From positions 1,557,900 to 1,621,899 of the forward strand of contig JAJEKV010000104.1 of NCBI GenBank assembly GCA_021234155.1: a DNA stretch of 64,000 bases, in the 5' to 3' direction. This DNA is from Isoetes taiwanensis. Lineage: Eukaryota; Streptophyta; Lycopodiopsida; Isoetales; Isoetaceae. The number at the start of each line of letters is the position of its first letter. Position 1 is the first letter of the stretch. This document shows positions 10,323-20,879 of this stretch, in pieces. The translations under genes and the position numbers were made by a program. The notes under the pieces were generated by a model, which worked only from the letters and a program-made list of their open reading frames with translations, was not told where the DNA came from and made no database searches.

Positions 10323-10720
10323 TTGGGGAGACTTGGACAAGGGCATGGTCGGCTCCGCCTTGAGTGGAGAAGACTAGGTGTTCCGGGTCCAAGCTCACCG
10401 TTTACTCTTGTAATTTTATTGATTAATGTATTTAGTTTAGAAAAAATTGGAGAGACTTGGACAAGGGCATGGTCGGCTCCGCCTTGAGTGGAGAAGACTA
10501 GGTGTTCCGGGTCCAAGCTCACCGTTTACTCTTGTAATTTTATTGATTAATGTATTTAGTTTAGAAAAAATTGGGGAGACTTGGACAAGGGCATGGTCGG
10601 CTCCGCCTTGAGTGGAGAAGACTAGGTGTTCCGGGTCCAAGCTCACCGCCTGTTTATTTTTTTATTAATATATCAATAAATAGAAATCTTTACGGGATTG
10701 GACAAGGGCAGGGTTTTTGA
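10323..10720. repeat. 124-bp tandem repeat, three copies plus a remnant
   Basis: Units containing TTGGGGAGACTTGGACAAGG start at 10323, 10447 and 10571; a degraded fourth begins near 10694. They lie upstream of the first CACTA-internal gene and could be regulatory or merely a minisatellite. Confidence 0.9.
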
Positions 10721-10959
10721 AAAAAATTGCATTATTGATTTTCGGGTTTCTAGTTAAGAATATTGTTTTTTTTAAATGTTAGGGATGTCAAAGAAACACT
10801 GGATGTGGAGTGATTAAGAGCAAGAAAAAATTTCAATAGTTGGTTTTTAAAAAAAAAATAAAAGGGAAACTAACTCTTAAGAAAGTAGGTAAAGATTCAT
10901 AATGAAGGTTTGAAAAAAGTCACAAAGCAAGATTAATGAATCTAAATTGGTTTGTAGGT

Positions 10960-12309
10960 ATGGCCCCGAGTGTGAAGACACAAATGGTTAGTGAGATTAG
11001 ACGCGTGGTCATAAATGAGATATGTGCTAACGAAAGTCCCGACCGAGAGATGCAAACTGGTCAACGTGTCGACCATTTTGTCAGACATGTGAAAAGGAAG
11101 TGCCAATTTGAGTTAGCACAAAAATGGCCAGGTCAAGAAGAAATGTTGACTTCTCTCCTTGACACACATGTAAAGCCAATGATTGGAAACCCCATGGATG
11201 AACTGAAGACATGTTTGAAGCATTCAGTGCAGCTTAAAAGTCCCAATGCCGAGGCTCGTGTCAAGGAATGGGTAGCTTCATGGAATTCCTCAAAGAAGCG
11301 ACGTGCAGATCACAAGAACATCATTGCGGATCTCAATGCACGTCAGTTGGAGGTAATTAAAAATGCTTTGCATCAGGGGGGAAGCTCTAGTGGAGCAGGG
11401 CCTAGCAAGGCCCACTTTTCTTTGGAGAATCACATGAACACATCAATCTTTGTTGATCCCATACCCGTAGAGGCCGTGGATGTGATACGCCTTATTGAGG
11501 AGAAACCAGCACATCGCACGTATCAAATCAAGATCAACAGAACACAACACTTCCAAGATGATGAGCTATACAGTGGATGGGTTTTCAAGGGCAAAGATAG
11601 GGCAGAGACGTATGAGATGTCTCAAAGATACATACGCTTCAAGAGCCCGCATCCTGCTTTGGCTACATCCATTGGACTTGCATATGAAGTTGCTAGCTCT
11701 AGTGGGGATACCATAGGGCCAATGGTGATTCTACCTTTCATGAATGGAGAGACACTTGCACACTTGTTTGACTATTTACCTAATAACTTGTCACGTTTTA
11801 GAAGATGGTCAAATGCAATTGCTAGAGCGCCAAGAAGAACCCGACAAACACATAGGCGCTGAACTTAGGAGCAAAATCACGAGTTGTATATCGATATGTT
11901 CCGGAGATAGCTCTTGCCCTAGCAGAAGGTGTCGTTGAGATCCACAAAGGCCACTTCACTCACACAAAGCTTAATTGCAAGAGAGTCAAATTACATTTTG
12001 ATGATGAGTACCAAAATGTGTGGGTGGCCATTGGTGATTGGGACAATGCAATTCATTTTTACACCAAAGAGCGTCGTCCCTTGTTGAAGTGTCGGTACTT
12101 ACTTTCGGATGGACAAGCAAAATATCCATGGTTAGAGGAAACTGTGTTTGAGAAATCAAAGGATGATGATCGTGTATGGGGACACGAAATTCATGATGTC
12201 TATGCATTGGGATATATTTATGAGATGCTTCTGGATTTCATGCAAGCTATGCGACGAATGGAGTGGTTTACTAATAACAACAATGCCCAATGGATTAATC
12301 CAACCCATA
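10960..12309 (+). pseudogene. CACTA-internal gene 1, 5' part (split by Helitron)
   Basis: A frame opening at MAPSVKTQMV continues to about 11800. It then changes to the next frame (EDGQMQLLERQEEPDK) and again near 11870 (VVYRYVPEIALALAEG), running to 12309, where a Helitron interrupts it. The three parts read as one protein of ~450 residues plus the C-terminal part at 15394-15611. The DNA before the ATG ends in TTTGTAG, a possible intron acceptor. The protein has a helical N-terminus and a Ser/Gly linker (GGSSSGAGPS) near residue 145. I do not recognise a transposase or other family. The two one-base shifts may be sequencing errors. Confidence 0.5.
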
Positions 12310-12329
12310 TCCTCCTTTATTATAAAGTT

Positions 12330-13150
12330 TTAGTGTATGTCGTGCATAAAACCCTAAAACTTTCGACGGCCCAGATTTCACTTAAAATTTTGGATTTCCT
12401 TGCAGACCATCGAAGCCTAGCCGCCTTGACCAATTTCCTGCTTGGTTGCTCTTCCTTGGTCCCTTCCCAAGGCGCTTGCCCAGCAGCAAACATTTCCTTA
12501 TCCAGCAACAAAATGGCTGCTAGGCTATGGATATGGATTCTGGTTCTCATATCGGTCTTTCTTCATGGAGCACTGCATGGTGCTTTTCCTTATATATTCT
12601 TTGGATGGCCGCCTCCATGAATGATTGGTTGCATGCTATAGCCTTAAATGATCAAAAGCAAATTTCATGCAGGTATGTTTTTACTTCGAGTACTACCAGG
12701 TAGTTTTCCCTTCTAATCCTTATTCTCAACAATAGATTTGGAAGGCAGAAGCAAAGATAGATAGTGGCTATGGCTTTTGTGCCGTTGGGCCTTTCAGAGT
12801 AGGAGGCCTTATAAGGCTACGGTTCTAGATAATTTAATCTACGTCTAATTTTGAGGTGGATTGCAAGCATCACAAACAATATTTCTTTTTCTGAGCGTGT
12901 AACAAACTGCATTAGGTGTGCAGACTTTTATGACTGTATTTTTTGTTCCAGAACCCTAAGTTGTGAAAGAATGAACAGTCTCGCATGAAGTAATTTGGAA
13001 CTTGGCTGCATGAAGTAATTTGAGTAAATGCATTGTTACTCAAATTAATGGAAGATAGTTTGCTGAGCAGGCTAATGGAGGACGGAAGCGGACTAATGAA
13101 TGCATTATTTTGGATATCTATGATTGCCAGATTTGGGCAATAATGACCCA
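12330..13150 (+). other. Helitron interior left of the duplication; no confident gene
   Basis: A short plus-strand frame near 12510-12620 encodes a hydrophobic stretch (WIWILVLISVFLHGA) that looks like a signal peptide or membrane segment, possibly from a captured exon. The rest shows no recognisable coding sequence. Confidence 0.3.
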
Positions 13151-13156
13151 GTTGTA

Positions 13157-13773
13157 AAGTTTCCCTTTAATTTTCTATTGAATATTCTGCACAGTCAGCA
13201 AAATGAATGAGAACAACGTTTAGACGCAACCGAATTCTGCTAGATAATAATGCACACATACTTCAAAGTATAGATTCTGTGCTGTTCATTTGGGGGTACA
13301 TATTGACAGGGCTATTTTGCAGAGAGGAGCAATTACCTATGGAAAATAAAATAAAGAGGGAACTAGCAACAGCAAAGAATAAGGTAAAATTTGCAGTCAG
13401 AGAGTTGTTGTTTTATTATGTTTATGATGCAAAGTTTATGGCAGTCTGCTTGCCTTTCTTTGATCCAAAACTTGCTGGTTAAGGAGCAGCCAGGTTCTGT
13501 TGGGCGATGCAGGGATGGCGGTGCAGGTATGGCGATGCCTTCACTTTGCTTCTTTGATTGCATCTTTATTCAGATAAAAAGTTTCCCTTTAATTTTCTAT
13601 TGAGTATTCTCGCGACAACAAAAATGAATGAGAACAACGTTTAGACGCGAAACGAATTCTGCTAGATAATAATGCACACATAGTTCAAAGTATAGATTCT
13701 GTGCTGTTCATTTGGGGGTACATATTGACAGGGCTATTTTGCAGAGAGGAGCAATTACCTACGGAAAATAAAA
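13157..13773. repeat. ~420 bp tandem duplication inside the Helitron
   Basis: The segment starting AAGTTTCCCTTTAATTTTC at 13157 is repeated from 13577 and followed for ~195 bp. The copies differ mainly where CTG/CAG words occur in the first copy. Confidence 0.85.
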
Positions 13774-13879
13774 TCCTTCATCTTGACAAACAGCGCGGTA
13801 TAATTAGTACTTTTTGCTGTTCAATTCCATTTTTTTTAAAGCATATGTGAATGAAGTTTTTAAGTTGCATATTTGCAAT

Positions 13880-14813
13880 GCTAGCTATTAATGCACGTTT
13901 GGGTATGACATGGCTATCACTGACAAACCTTTCTCTCAGTTGAGCCTTAGTTACTGGGCTCCAAACCGTATCTTCTTCAACAGGAAAAACAAATTCCACT
14001 GCACGCTCTATGCATCAGATGTTATCAAGGAGGACATTTACAGCCTGTTTGCACTTGAATATGGCAAATGCTTCTTTGTAAAGTTCAGCCCCAACGGCAG
14101 TATCTCCAACAGCAAAGTACCTCCAACAGCAGGACAGCAGGACCATCAAAGTTGTCCAATGTATTTCCATAATCCATAACTCTGGACTTATCTGCTTTGA
14201 TTAGGATAAACAGATTTTGTAAGTTGGGATTTCCATAAAGGCTGAGTTTGAAGCACAATTTTTTCCAACAACTCAATCAATTCATGAAGAAGATCTGCAT
14301 TCATCACCATTGTAGACACATGATCAGAATTCTTGCTTTCTAGCAAAGCGATTGATACTGCTCGAAATAAGCTGACGTCGGTAGGGATTCTCTGGAGTAA
14401 GAACCTTTTCCCACAGATTAGGTTCCATAGCTCTACCACATATCTCCATATAGTATGCAATGTGTCGGTTAAGGAACTTCATTGATAAATTACCTAGAAG
14501 AGTCACATACCTTGCTTGCACCTTAAAGAGGGAGTTCTTATTAGTCACATTAATAACCTCATCATCATAAAGTTCCGTCTATAAGCAACAACAGTCTATA
14601 AGCAACAACAGCCAATGTGGGATTGCACTTTTTACAGTACTTGCCCACAATATACAGTGAATCGTAATAAGGATCCGTTGTGAGAAAATGCGCAAGATTA
14701 TTATTTGTGTCAATGATAATTTTGCCAAATGCATTATCGACATGCACATTTTGACTCCCTTCACCCACAAGGTGCTCCAAGAACCGTGTTAATAGCCTCA
14801 AGCGACTATGCAT
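13880..14813 (-). pseudogene. Captured clathrin heavy chain fragments
   Basis: Clathrin heavy chain forms the legs of the clathrin triskelion in vesicle coats. In order on the minus strand, the window encodes the motifs [100 protein letters not shown] and [17 protein letters not shown]. These match the distal-to-proximal leg repeats of plant clathrin heavy chain in the same order. Stops, shifts and intron-like gaps separate them, so it is a pseudogene with remnants of introns. It lies antisense to the Helitron's 5'-to-3' direction. Confidence 0.85.
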
Positions 14814-15393
14814 CAGCTAGAAACACAAACCAAAATGGACTAACGTTCTCTCACATTCCTTCAAGCCTTGCAAATTATATTGATAAATGTATCTTAATGC
14901 ATGCTGAACAAAACCTTCAGGTTTTGCAAATTTCGTATGTTGATAAATGTATCTTCTGGAAAAAGTTACACATTTCATTGGTAAAAATTAGGATCTTGGT
15001 CGAGAAATGGATATGAATAAACATTTAACCATTATGACTGAAACGAAAAAGCTTTGTGCAATGAGAGCACTATGCATATTCAGAGGTGATTGTTTTCTAA
15101 GAGTGATACTTTGTTTTTGCATAATACATAATACTGATCTACAAAGACGTGGGCTTTACATCAAATAGTTAAAATTGTATGTATAAGAACTTAATTTGTG
15201 CAATCTTTAGCTTTGTTAGCATATTTTTCATTACCTTTGGGATTGCTCCTTTTCATGTCTGCTCCACTTTTAACACCAACTGAAATATCCTAGCCTCAAA
15301 TGAAGATGGTACTACTAATGCACGTGGCGTTTCAAAAGCCATCAAACATTTACATGCCCATGAAAGCCCAGCAACGCTGGGCACTTTTTCTAG

Positions 15394-15611
15394 TGTACCA
15401 ACGACGTCTTGACAAGTTGGAGGAGCAAAAAACAAGAATGATGTGCCTACGTGAAGACGTATTCTCATCACGACCCAAAGCTTCTGAAGTTGTTGAAGCC
15501 TTACAAAGTGTTGGAATATCTTCTACCATGGTTGTGAGACAAAGACGACACATGAAGTGCATGGATGCCTTGGAGATGTCAAAATTGTTGTTGTCACAAC
15601 TCAAAGAATGA
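15394..15611 (+). pseudogene. CACTA-internal gene 1, 3' part
   Basis: Joined to 12309, the frame reads ...NPTHMYQRRLDKLEEQK, continues with a charged helical region (RPKASEVVEALQSVG, RQRRHMKCMDALEMSK) and ends in a stop at 15609-15611. The reading frame is preserved exactly across the Helitron, so this is the true C-terminus of the gene that starts at 10960. Confidence 0.75.
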
Positions 15612-15818
15612 ATACAATATTGTATATCTTGCCATGTTTAAGAGTATTAATTTTTTTTAATTGTCTAATAACCAAATATATAAAGACACTTTTAATTAGT
15701 CAAATCCCAATGTTTTGTAATGAACTTCCCATGTTGCTAACATTTGTTGCTTTCCTACTATGTTATTCATCGCACTCCATATAAATAACTTGCAAGTTTT
15801 TGCACATGTCCAGCAACC

Positions 15819-15988
15819 ATGGGATGCGGCACGATGGCATATCTATTGTTCATAACTTTACTTCTCGCGTGGCTTGGTAGCCTTACTGACAGCCCTAAAC
15901 CTGTAAAGGCCTTTAAGAGGCGATGGTCGTTCAGGTTTAGCTCGCCACCACCGCCACCTCCACCATTGTGCGGATTTGGTATGGATTA
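15819..15988 (+). CDS. Possible small secreted Pro-rich peptide, split by Helitron
   Basis: A short frame starting MGCGTMAYLLFITLLLAWLG, a credible signal peptide or membrane anchor, followed by a basic segment and a run of seven prolines. The Helitron at 15989-17443 interrupts it. Without the Helitron it would end three codons later at 17454-17456, giving 59 residues. Function unknown; it may be chance. Confidence 0.3.
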
Positions 15989-17443
15989 TCTTTATATTAT
16001 AAAATTATAGCGTGTGTCTTCAATGGAGCCCTAAATTGGACGGTCGAGGATTTGATTGACCAATGGTGGAGATGATGTGTGCGTGTCTTCAACTAAAATT
16101 TCATCTTGACTATGGCTTCAATATGAAAGGGAAAAGGAAAAAGGAAAAGGAAAAGGAAAAACGATGAAAGGGAAAAGGGAAAAGGGAAAAGGAAAAGGGG
16201 AAGGAAAAAGGAAAAACGATGAAAGGGAAAAGGAATAAAAGAAAGGTAAGAGGAAAAAGGAAAGAGAAGGAGAAAAGGAAAAAGCGAAAGATAAAATGAA
16301 ATAGAAAAAGGAATAGAATAGGCGAGGGGGAAAGGGAAAGGAAAAAGGGCACCGCGAGAAGGGTAAGAAGTAAGGGTGAGAAAAGGAGAAAAGGTAAGGT
16401 AAAATAAGAAAAGGTTGCAAAGTCCATGGGAAAAAGGAAAGTAAAAAGGAAAAGAGAGGGGGAAAAGGGCAAAAGCGAACTTGGGAAAAGGGAACGAGAA
16501 AAAGAGAAAAAAGGAAAGGGCATGAAAAAAAGGGAAGAGAGAAAGGGTGAAGAAAGAGAAAAAGGGAAGCAAAAAGAGCATCGAGAAAAAGGAAGAGGGA
16601 AAGGATGGAAATAGGAGGAAAATGGTGGGGGGAAAGTAGAATAGACAAAGGGTAGGGAGCAAGGAATAGGAAAAGAGGAAGGAGAAAAGGGCACAAGAAA
16701 AAAGGGAAGAGGGAAAGGGTGAGGAAATAGAAAAAAAGAAAGGGAAAAAGAGTATGGGAAATGGAAAAGAAAAAAGAAACAAGAAAGGAGAAAGTGGAAA
16801 GGGGAAAAGGGGGAAGAGGATGGGGAAAGAAGGAAAAAGGGTACATAAAAAAGGTTGAGAAAAGGGATGGAAAGAGGCATATGAAAAGGGAAAGGGAACG
16901 GGAAAGGGAAAATGTAAAAGAAGGGGAAAGAGAAAGGAAAGGGAAAAAGGGAACAGCGCAAAGCAAAAGGGTGAGGAAAGTATGAAAATGGAATGGAAAG
17001 TTGAAAGGAAAAGGGAAGCGGAAAAAGGAGAAGGGAAAGTAAAAAGAGCATGAGGAAAAGGGGAGAGAGAAATGGGAAAAGAGATGGGGAAAAGGGCACG
17101 TGATCAAGAGGAAGAGGGTGGGGAAAGGAAGAAAAGGGCACATGAAAAGGTAAGCAAAAGAGAACGAAAAAAATGCATGAGAAACGGGAAAGAGAAAAAG
17201 AAAAGGAAAAGGAAGAGGAAGGGAAAAAGGAATGGGAAAAAGAGTAGTGGAAAAATGGGAAGAGCGGGGAAAGATAAAAAAGAAGGGAAAAAGCTGATAA
17301 GAAAAAGAGAAAGAGAAAAGGGGAAGGGGAAAGGGAAGGGAAAGGGAGGGAGAAGGGGGTTAGAAAAAAAAAAAGGAGAATAAAAAAAGAAAGAAATTAA
17401 AGGTTCCTAATTTATGCCCAGCAAGGCTGGGTACCATTACTAG
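15989..17443 (+). mobile_element. Non-autonomous Helitron filled with purine-rich repeat
   Basis: The 5' end TCTTTATATTATAAAATT follows A at 15988. The 3' hairpin TGCCCAGC-AAG-GCTGGGTA (17415-17433) is followed by ATTACTAG ending at 17443, and a T. Between the ends lies almost only GGGAAAAGG-type purine repeat (about 16128-17395) of degenerate ~60 bp periodicity. The long Pro/Phe/Ser-rich minus-strand frames within it are low-complexity artefacts. Confidence 0.85.
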
Positions 17444-17543
17444 TTTTCTAGGATAAAATGTAAGTTAACCATTTATTTTTAATGTTCTAATATTTTTAAA
17501 TGTAGCGTGTAAATGCGGTTGCGTCTTTCTTTTCCTATGCATA

Positions 17544-18930
17544 ATGTTCGTCGTCGTGGTTATGGGCGGATCTTCTTCTCACCACCACCGAAGAGATGGA
17601 AAAGGACCTCGCGTCGAGCAGGAAGACGAAGAGCAGGGAACTCCGAGATATCAACGAGGCGATAACCCTGAAGATAGGTGGAATGCCTTGCAATTCGGGA
17701 TGACGCCCGCAGAAATGGAGATTATGCGCCAAAGTCCGGAACAAAGTAGGCGGAGGTCTGGCGCCTATGACCTCCACGCCATAGCTCATACACCCTTCGT
17801 GAATTCAATCTTAGCGCCTTTCCGAGCACGAGGAGATTGAACCCGCACGAAAGAGCACCGACCGCTGCTCACGCCGGAGTGGACGCAATTCTCTTCAAGC
17901 TCATTAAAGATCTTGCACCACCGCACCACCTCCACGCCGGCATGTCTTTGAATATGAGTGAGTTCATCTTGAATTATGCCCTTTTTGTTCACTAACACAT
18001 ATTCATATGTTAGCCCCAGATGTTGAGTGTAGTAACACTGCAGATGGCACAATTTTGAAGATGGCTAATAGTGTCACAAATAGCATTTGCCAAAATGTCC
18101 ACAAGGGTGAATGGAACCCCGAGCCTATGATGAGGAAAAAAGAGAGGATCAAGGCGATTTTAGAAGGGTAATATCCCGAGCTCAAGTCGAGAGATCTCAT
18201 GGAGGAGGTTTGTTCAAAAACAGGGGTAAACATGTTAAAGCCACCAGGTATTAGGCTTTTTCGTTCTTCATTATAACCTCATTGTACTCATATTTTATTT
18301 ATATTTTGCAGAGGTAATCAGAAGAAGCAGCTAAAAGATCTTGCCAAAGCTACAGGAGTCTCGATAGAAGAAGTGGCACAGCCTATCTGGTTGACTAAGG
18401 AGGCATTTCAAGTACATCATCTCTCCCATGAGTCGTATAATTAGATGACGCCATGTGGACTAAGTCCTTGTATTGCATTGTAGTGTTTGAAGGCCAACAT
18501 ATTATCAAAGAAAGGGGAAGCTAGAACAAAGCCAGCTTTGGACGCGAGGTACGACGAAGCCAGTGGCAGCTATAGTTCCAATAAGACTGGGTCTGGCGGT
18601 TATGGCTTTGTTGATAAGCTATTTGTAAGTATAAATTTGGTTTATAATGTAGGTTCTCGAGTTGAATACTAACATTAGTTTTGGTGCTCATTCTCAATAG
18701 AAGTCATTTTTGGGCCGCCCCGCTGCTAAAGATGACCGCGAAAGGGCCTTCAAAAAAGGCAGTCATGCGGCCATCCAGTACGCCGCTGCGCGTGAACGGG
18801 GGGAAGTGTGTATTATTCATTAGATAATTATTTGTGACTACAATGAACTAATTGTTGCGATACAATATAATGCAGGTAGATGAAGACGAAGGCGCCAATG
18901 AAGAAGAAGAAGAAGAGAGCAACAACTAAA
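17544..18930 (+). CDS. CACTA-internal gene 2, multi-exon, unrecognised
   Basis: A first frame (17544-17840; DRWNALQFGMTPAEMEIM) and later exons show good splice sites. An intron from about 17956 (GTGAGTTC) to about 18012 (ATATGTTAG) keeps the frame into TPDVECSNTADGTILK. Another begins at GTATTAGG near 18248 and ends in TTTTGCAG near 18311. Further introns start GTACATC (~18411), GTAAGTA (~18626) and GTGTGTA (~18807). The final exon ends GANEEEEEESNN and stops. One in-frame TAA near 18170 breaks the frame. The protein is basic in the middle and acidic at the end. No family was recognised. Confidence 0.45.
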
Positions 18931-18959
18931 GACTCAATATATTTTGTAATGTGCAAATT

Positions 18960-19380
18960 ACATTGTGAAATATATTAAATGAATTCAATCTAAATTTTTT
19001 ATGCTTTGTTCTTATTATTTGTGATTTTTTTTATGTTAATTTTATGCTCGATTCTATTTTTTTATTCTTAGATTTATTAAACATTTAATTACATATTAAA
19101 TAATAATGCTTATCTACTATGATACTGAACACTAATATAATTTAATCTATATTTGTTTCTATTTTTTGAATTTTTAAATTTTTATTCTCGATTTATTTTG
19201 TTCATATTTAATATTTATTAATACTATTAATATTATTGTTAATATTAATATTATTTAATATTAATAAATATTATTAAATATTTATTTATATTAAATATTT
19301 GTTAATATTGAATATGAATATTAACTGTCCGTTAAATAATATTAAATAATATTAAATAAATATTTATTTTTTTTTCGAAA
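18960..19380. other. AT-rich stretch, no gene
   Basis: Runs of TTAATATTAATATTATT-like sequence with no frame or motif worth naming. Confidence 0.7.
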
Positions 19381-19384
19381 TTCC

Positions 19385-19985
19385 TGCATCGTCGTTTAAC
19401 GACGCTCGTCTCGCATGGCCGCCACAGCGCATCGTTATTGCGCCATCATCGCCTGAACCGCCACGCCCGTGGTACGTGTGGTCGCCACGCGGCGCCGTTA
19501 AACGACGTTTACAGGCGTACGCCCGGCAGTGATGGCCGCCACGCATACGATAGCGGTGGTCGCTGACGCCACGTCGTTAAACGACGTCGAACACGCCGCC
19601 AGACGGTGATGGCCGCCACGCCGCCAGATGGTCAACGTCAAGAACGGCGTCGACCGTGGTTGCCACGCCGGCGCTATCTTAAGCGTATGGGCGCACGCCA
19701 CGACGGTCGTCGTTTAAGTCGGCGTTAACGACTCATGATACGCCCGGCCGCTACTGGCACGTCCAAGCATTGCCGGCCAGCGCCGCTGGTCGAAAAGCTG
19801 CGATAATGCGTCGGCGTTAACGGCGTTAGGGTCGCCGCGAAGGCAACGGATTAGCGCGATAGCGACGCATAGACGTCGTTAAACGACGTCTGGACGTCGT
19901 AATAGGCGTCGTTTATCGACGTTTCAGCGTCGTTTATCGACGCGCAAACGACGTCTGGACGTCGTAATAGACGTCGTAACAGGGC
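19385..19985. repeat. Right subterminal repeats of the CACTA-like element
   Basis: At least eight copies of ACGTCGTT(T/A)AACGACGT-type palindromes and half sites, GC-rich compared with the adjoining AT-rich block. They match the left-end cluster at 9285-9395. Confidence 0.75.
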
Positions 19986-20002
19986 TTTAATTTTGTAGTG
20001 GT

Positions 20003-20879
20003 TGCCCGCCGCCACCTCTTTCTTCTGAAGTGGTATGCGACCGATGGTCCAGTTGATGTCCACCTGCGCACTTAGGATTTTCTTCGAATCTGGCCAGACC
20101 TCTCTGTTAAAGACAAAGGTTTACTCTGCGCCCTTTTAGTCTTTGACCTCATTCACTGTGAAGATCCAGATTTGATCACCTTCAGAGTTGTTCAGCCGAT
20201 GGCGTACATTTTCCATGACTTCTATCTGGCTGATACACAGGACAAATTTCGTGATGGGCCACATCAGAACTTTCAGGGTGACTCAACCGTTCAATAGTTG
20301 CTCTTGGACAACAACCCATATCTGTCTGATCATGATCGGACACACGCTCTTCATCAGGAGTACATGCCTGAGCTTGCTCATCATTTACCTCTATGGCAAG
20401 CCGAAACGCTGCAACAGGTACGGAAGAATCTTGGGCATCCTGAGGATCTTCCATTTGCCCAAGTTTATATGCAGCACTTGGCAGGTTACAATCAACTGCG
20501 TGCTCTTCTGGATAGCAAGACAGTCCCCACAGGTTGGGATAGCCCTCCTGTATACTCTCAGCTCCCTGCTTCTGCTTGGGACCAGTGGTGCAAAGCTCTT
20601 GATCCCGACCTTGTCCGTGAATTCAGGGAGCAGGCTCAGCAGCCCACGCCCACGGGCATGGCTCCCTCTCCATATGCTTCACTGGGTGTCCCTCCATGCC
20701 CCCGGTTCCTCACCTCTGATTGGCGTCTCCCCTTTTGGACCAAGGTCATGGATGGCCACGCTGGGTGGACTCCGCCTCAGATCTCGACGGATCTCAGGTG
20801 GGATCCCCGTTTTGTCCGCCGCTCCAATTGGGAGGATGGTGCCACCCTGCACAAGGCCCCCAAAATTGAATTAGTATGA
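20003..20879 (+). pseudogene. Retroelement ORF fragment (same family as 58923-59567)
   Basis: Directly after the CACTA right end a frame runs with two TAG stops (near 20070 and 20294) through motifs LLCALLVFDLIH, MAYIFHDFYLADTQ, YLSDHDRTHALHQEYM and then LTSDWRLPFWTKVMDGHAG. The last ~190 bp match the minus-strand ORF next to an LTR at 58353-58908, with conserved W/D-rich residues. So this belongs to an LTR-retroelement gene of unknown function. The frame begins at the transposon junction, so its 5' part is missing. Confidence 0.5.

Larger units (their letters stand above)
12310..15393 (+). mobile_element. Helitron carrying clathrin heavy chain fragments
   Basis: The 5' end is TCCTCCTTTATTATAAAG after an A; the 3' end is the hairpin GCCCAGC-AAC-GCTGGGC (15367-15383), then CTAG at 15390-15393, followed by T. 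Helitrons insert between A and T and end in a hairpin plus CTRR, exactly as seen. Removing 12310-15393 joins the flanking ORF in frame (12309 to 15394), an independent proof of both ends. It carries antisense clathrin heavy chain pieces and an internal ~420 bp tandem duplication, and no Rep/helicase gene, so it is non-autonomous. Confidence 0.9.
9266..20000 (+). mobile_element. CACTA-like transposon with two nested Helitrons
   Basis: The right end, read inward on the minus strand, is CACTACAAAATTAAAG. The left end reads TACTATAG...AATTAAA, an apparent CACTA with one change. Both ends are followed by clusters of the palindromic word ACGTCGTT(t/g)AACGACGT (9285-9395 and 19385-19985), the expected subterminal repeats of CACTA elements. 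The interior has two plus-strand genes and Helitrons at 12310-15393 and 15989-17443; without them it would be ~6.2 kb. No Transposase_21-type gene is seen. The left and right flanks do not show a common 3-bp duplication, so a rearranged end is possible. Confidence 0.5.

Noticed and set aside
16093-17141. Minus-strand frames of 200-340 codons rich in F, P, S and L
   Set aside because: They are the translation of polypurine repeat DNA; composition alone keeps the frames open, and no start, domain or conservation supports them. The same holds for 24752-25588 and 30861-32767.
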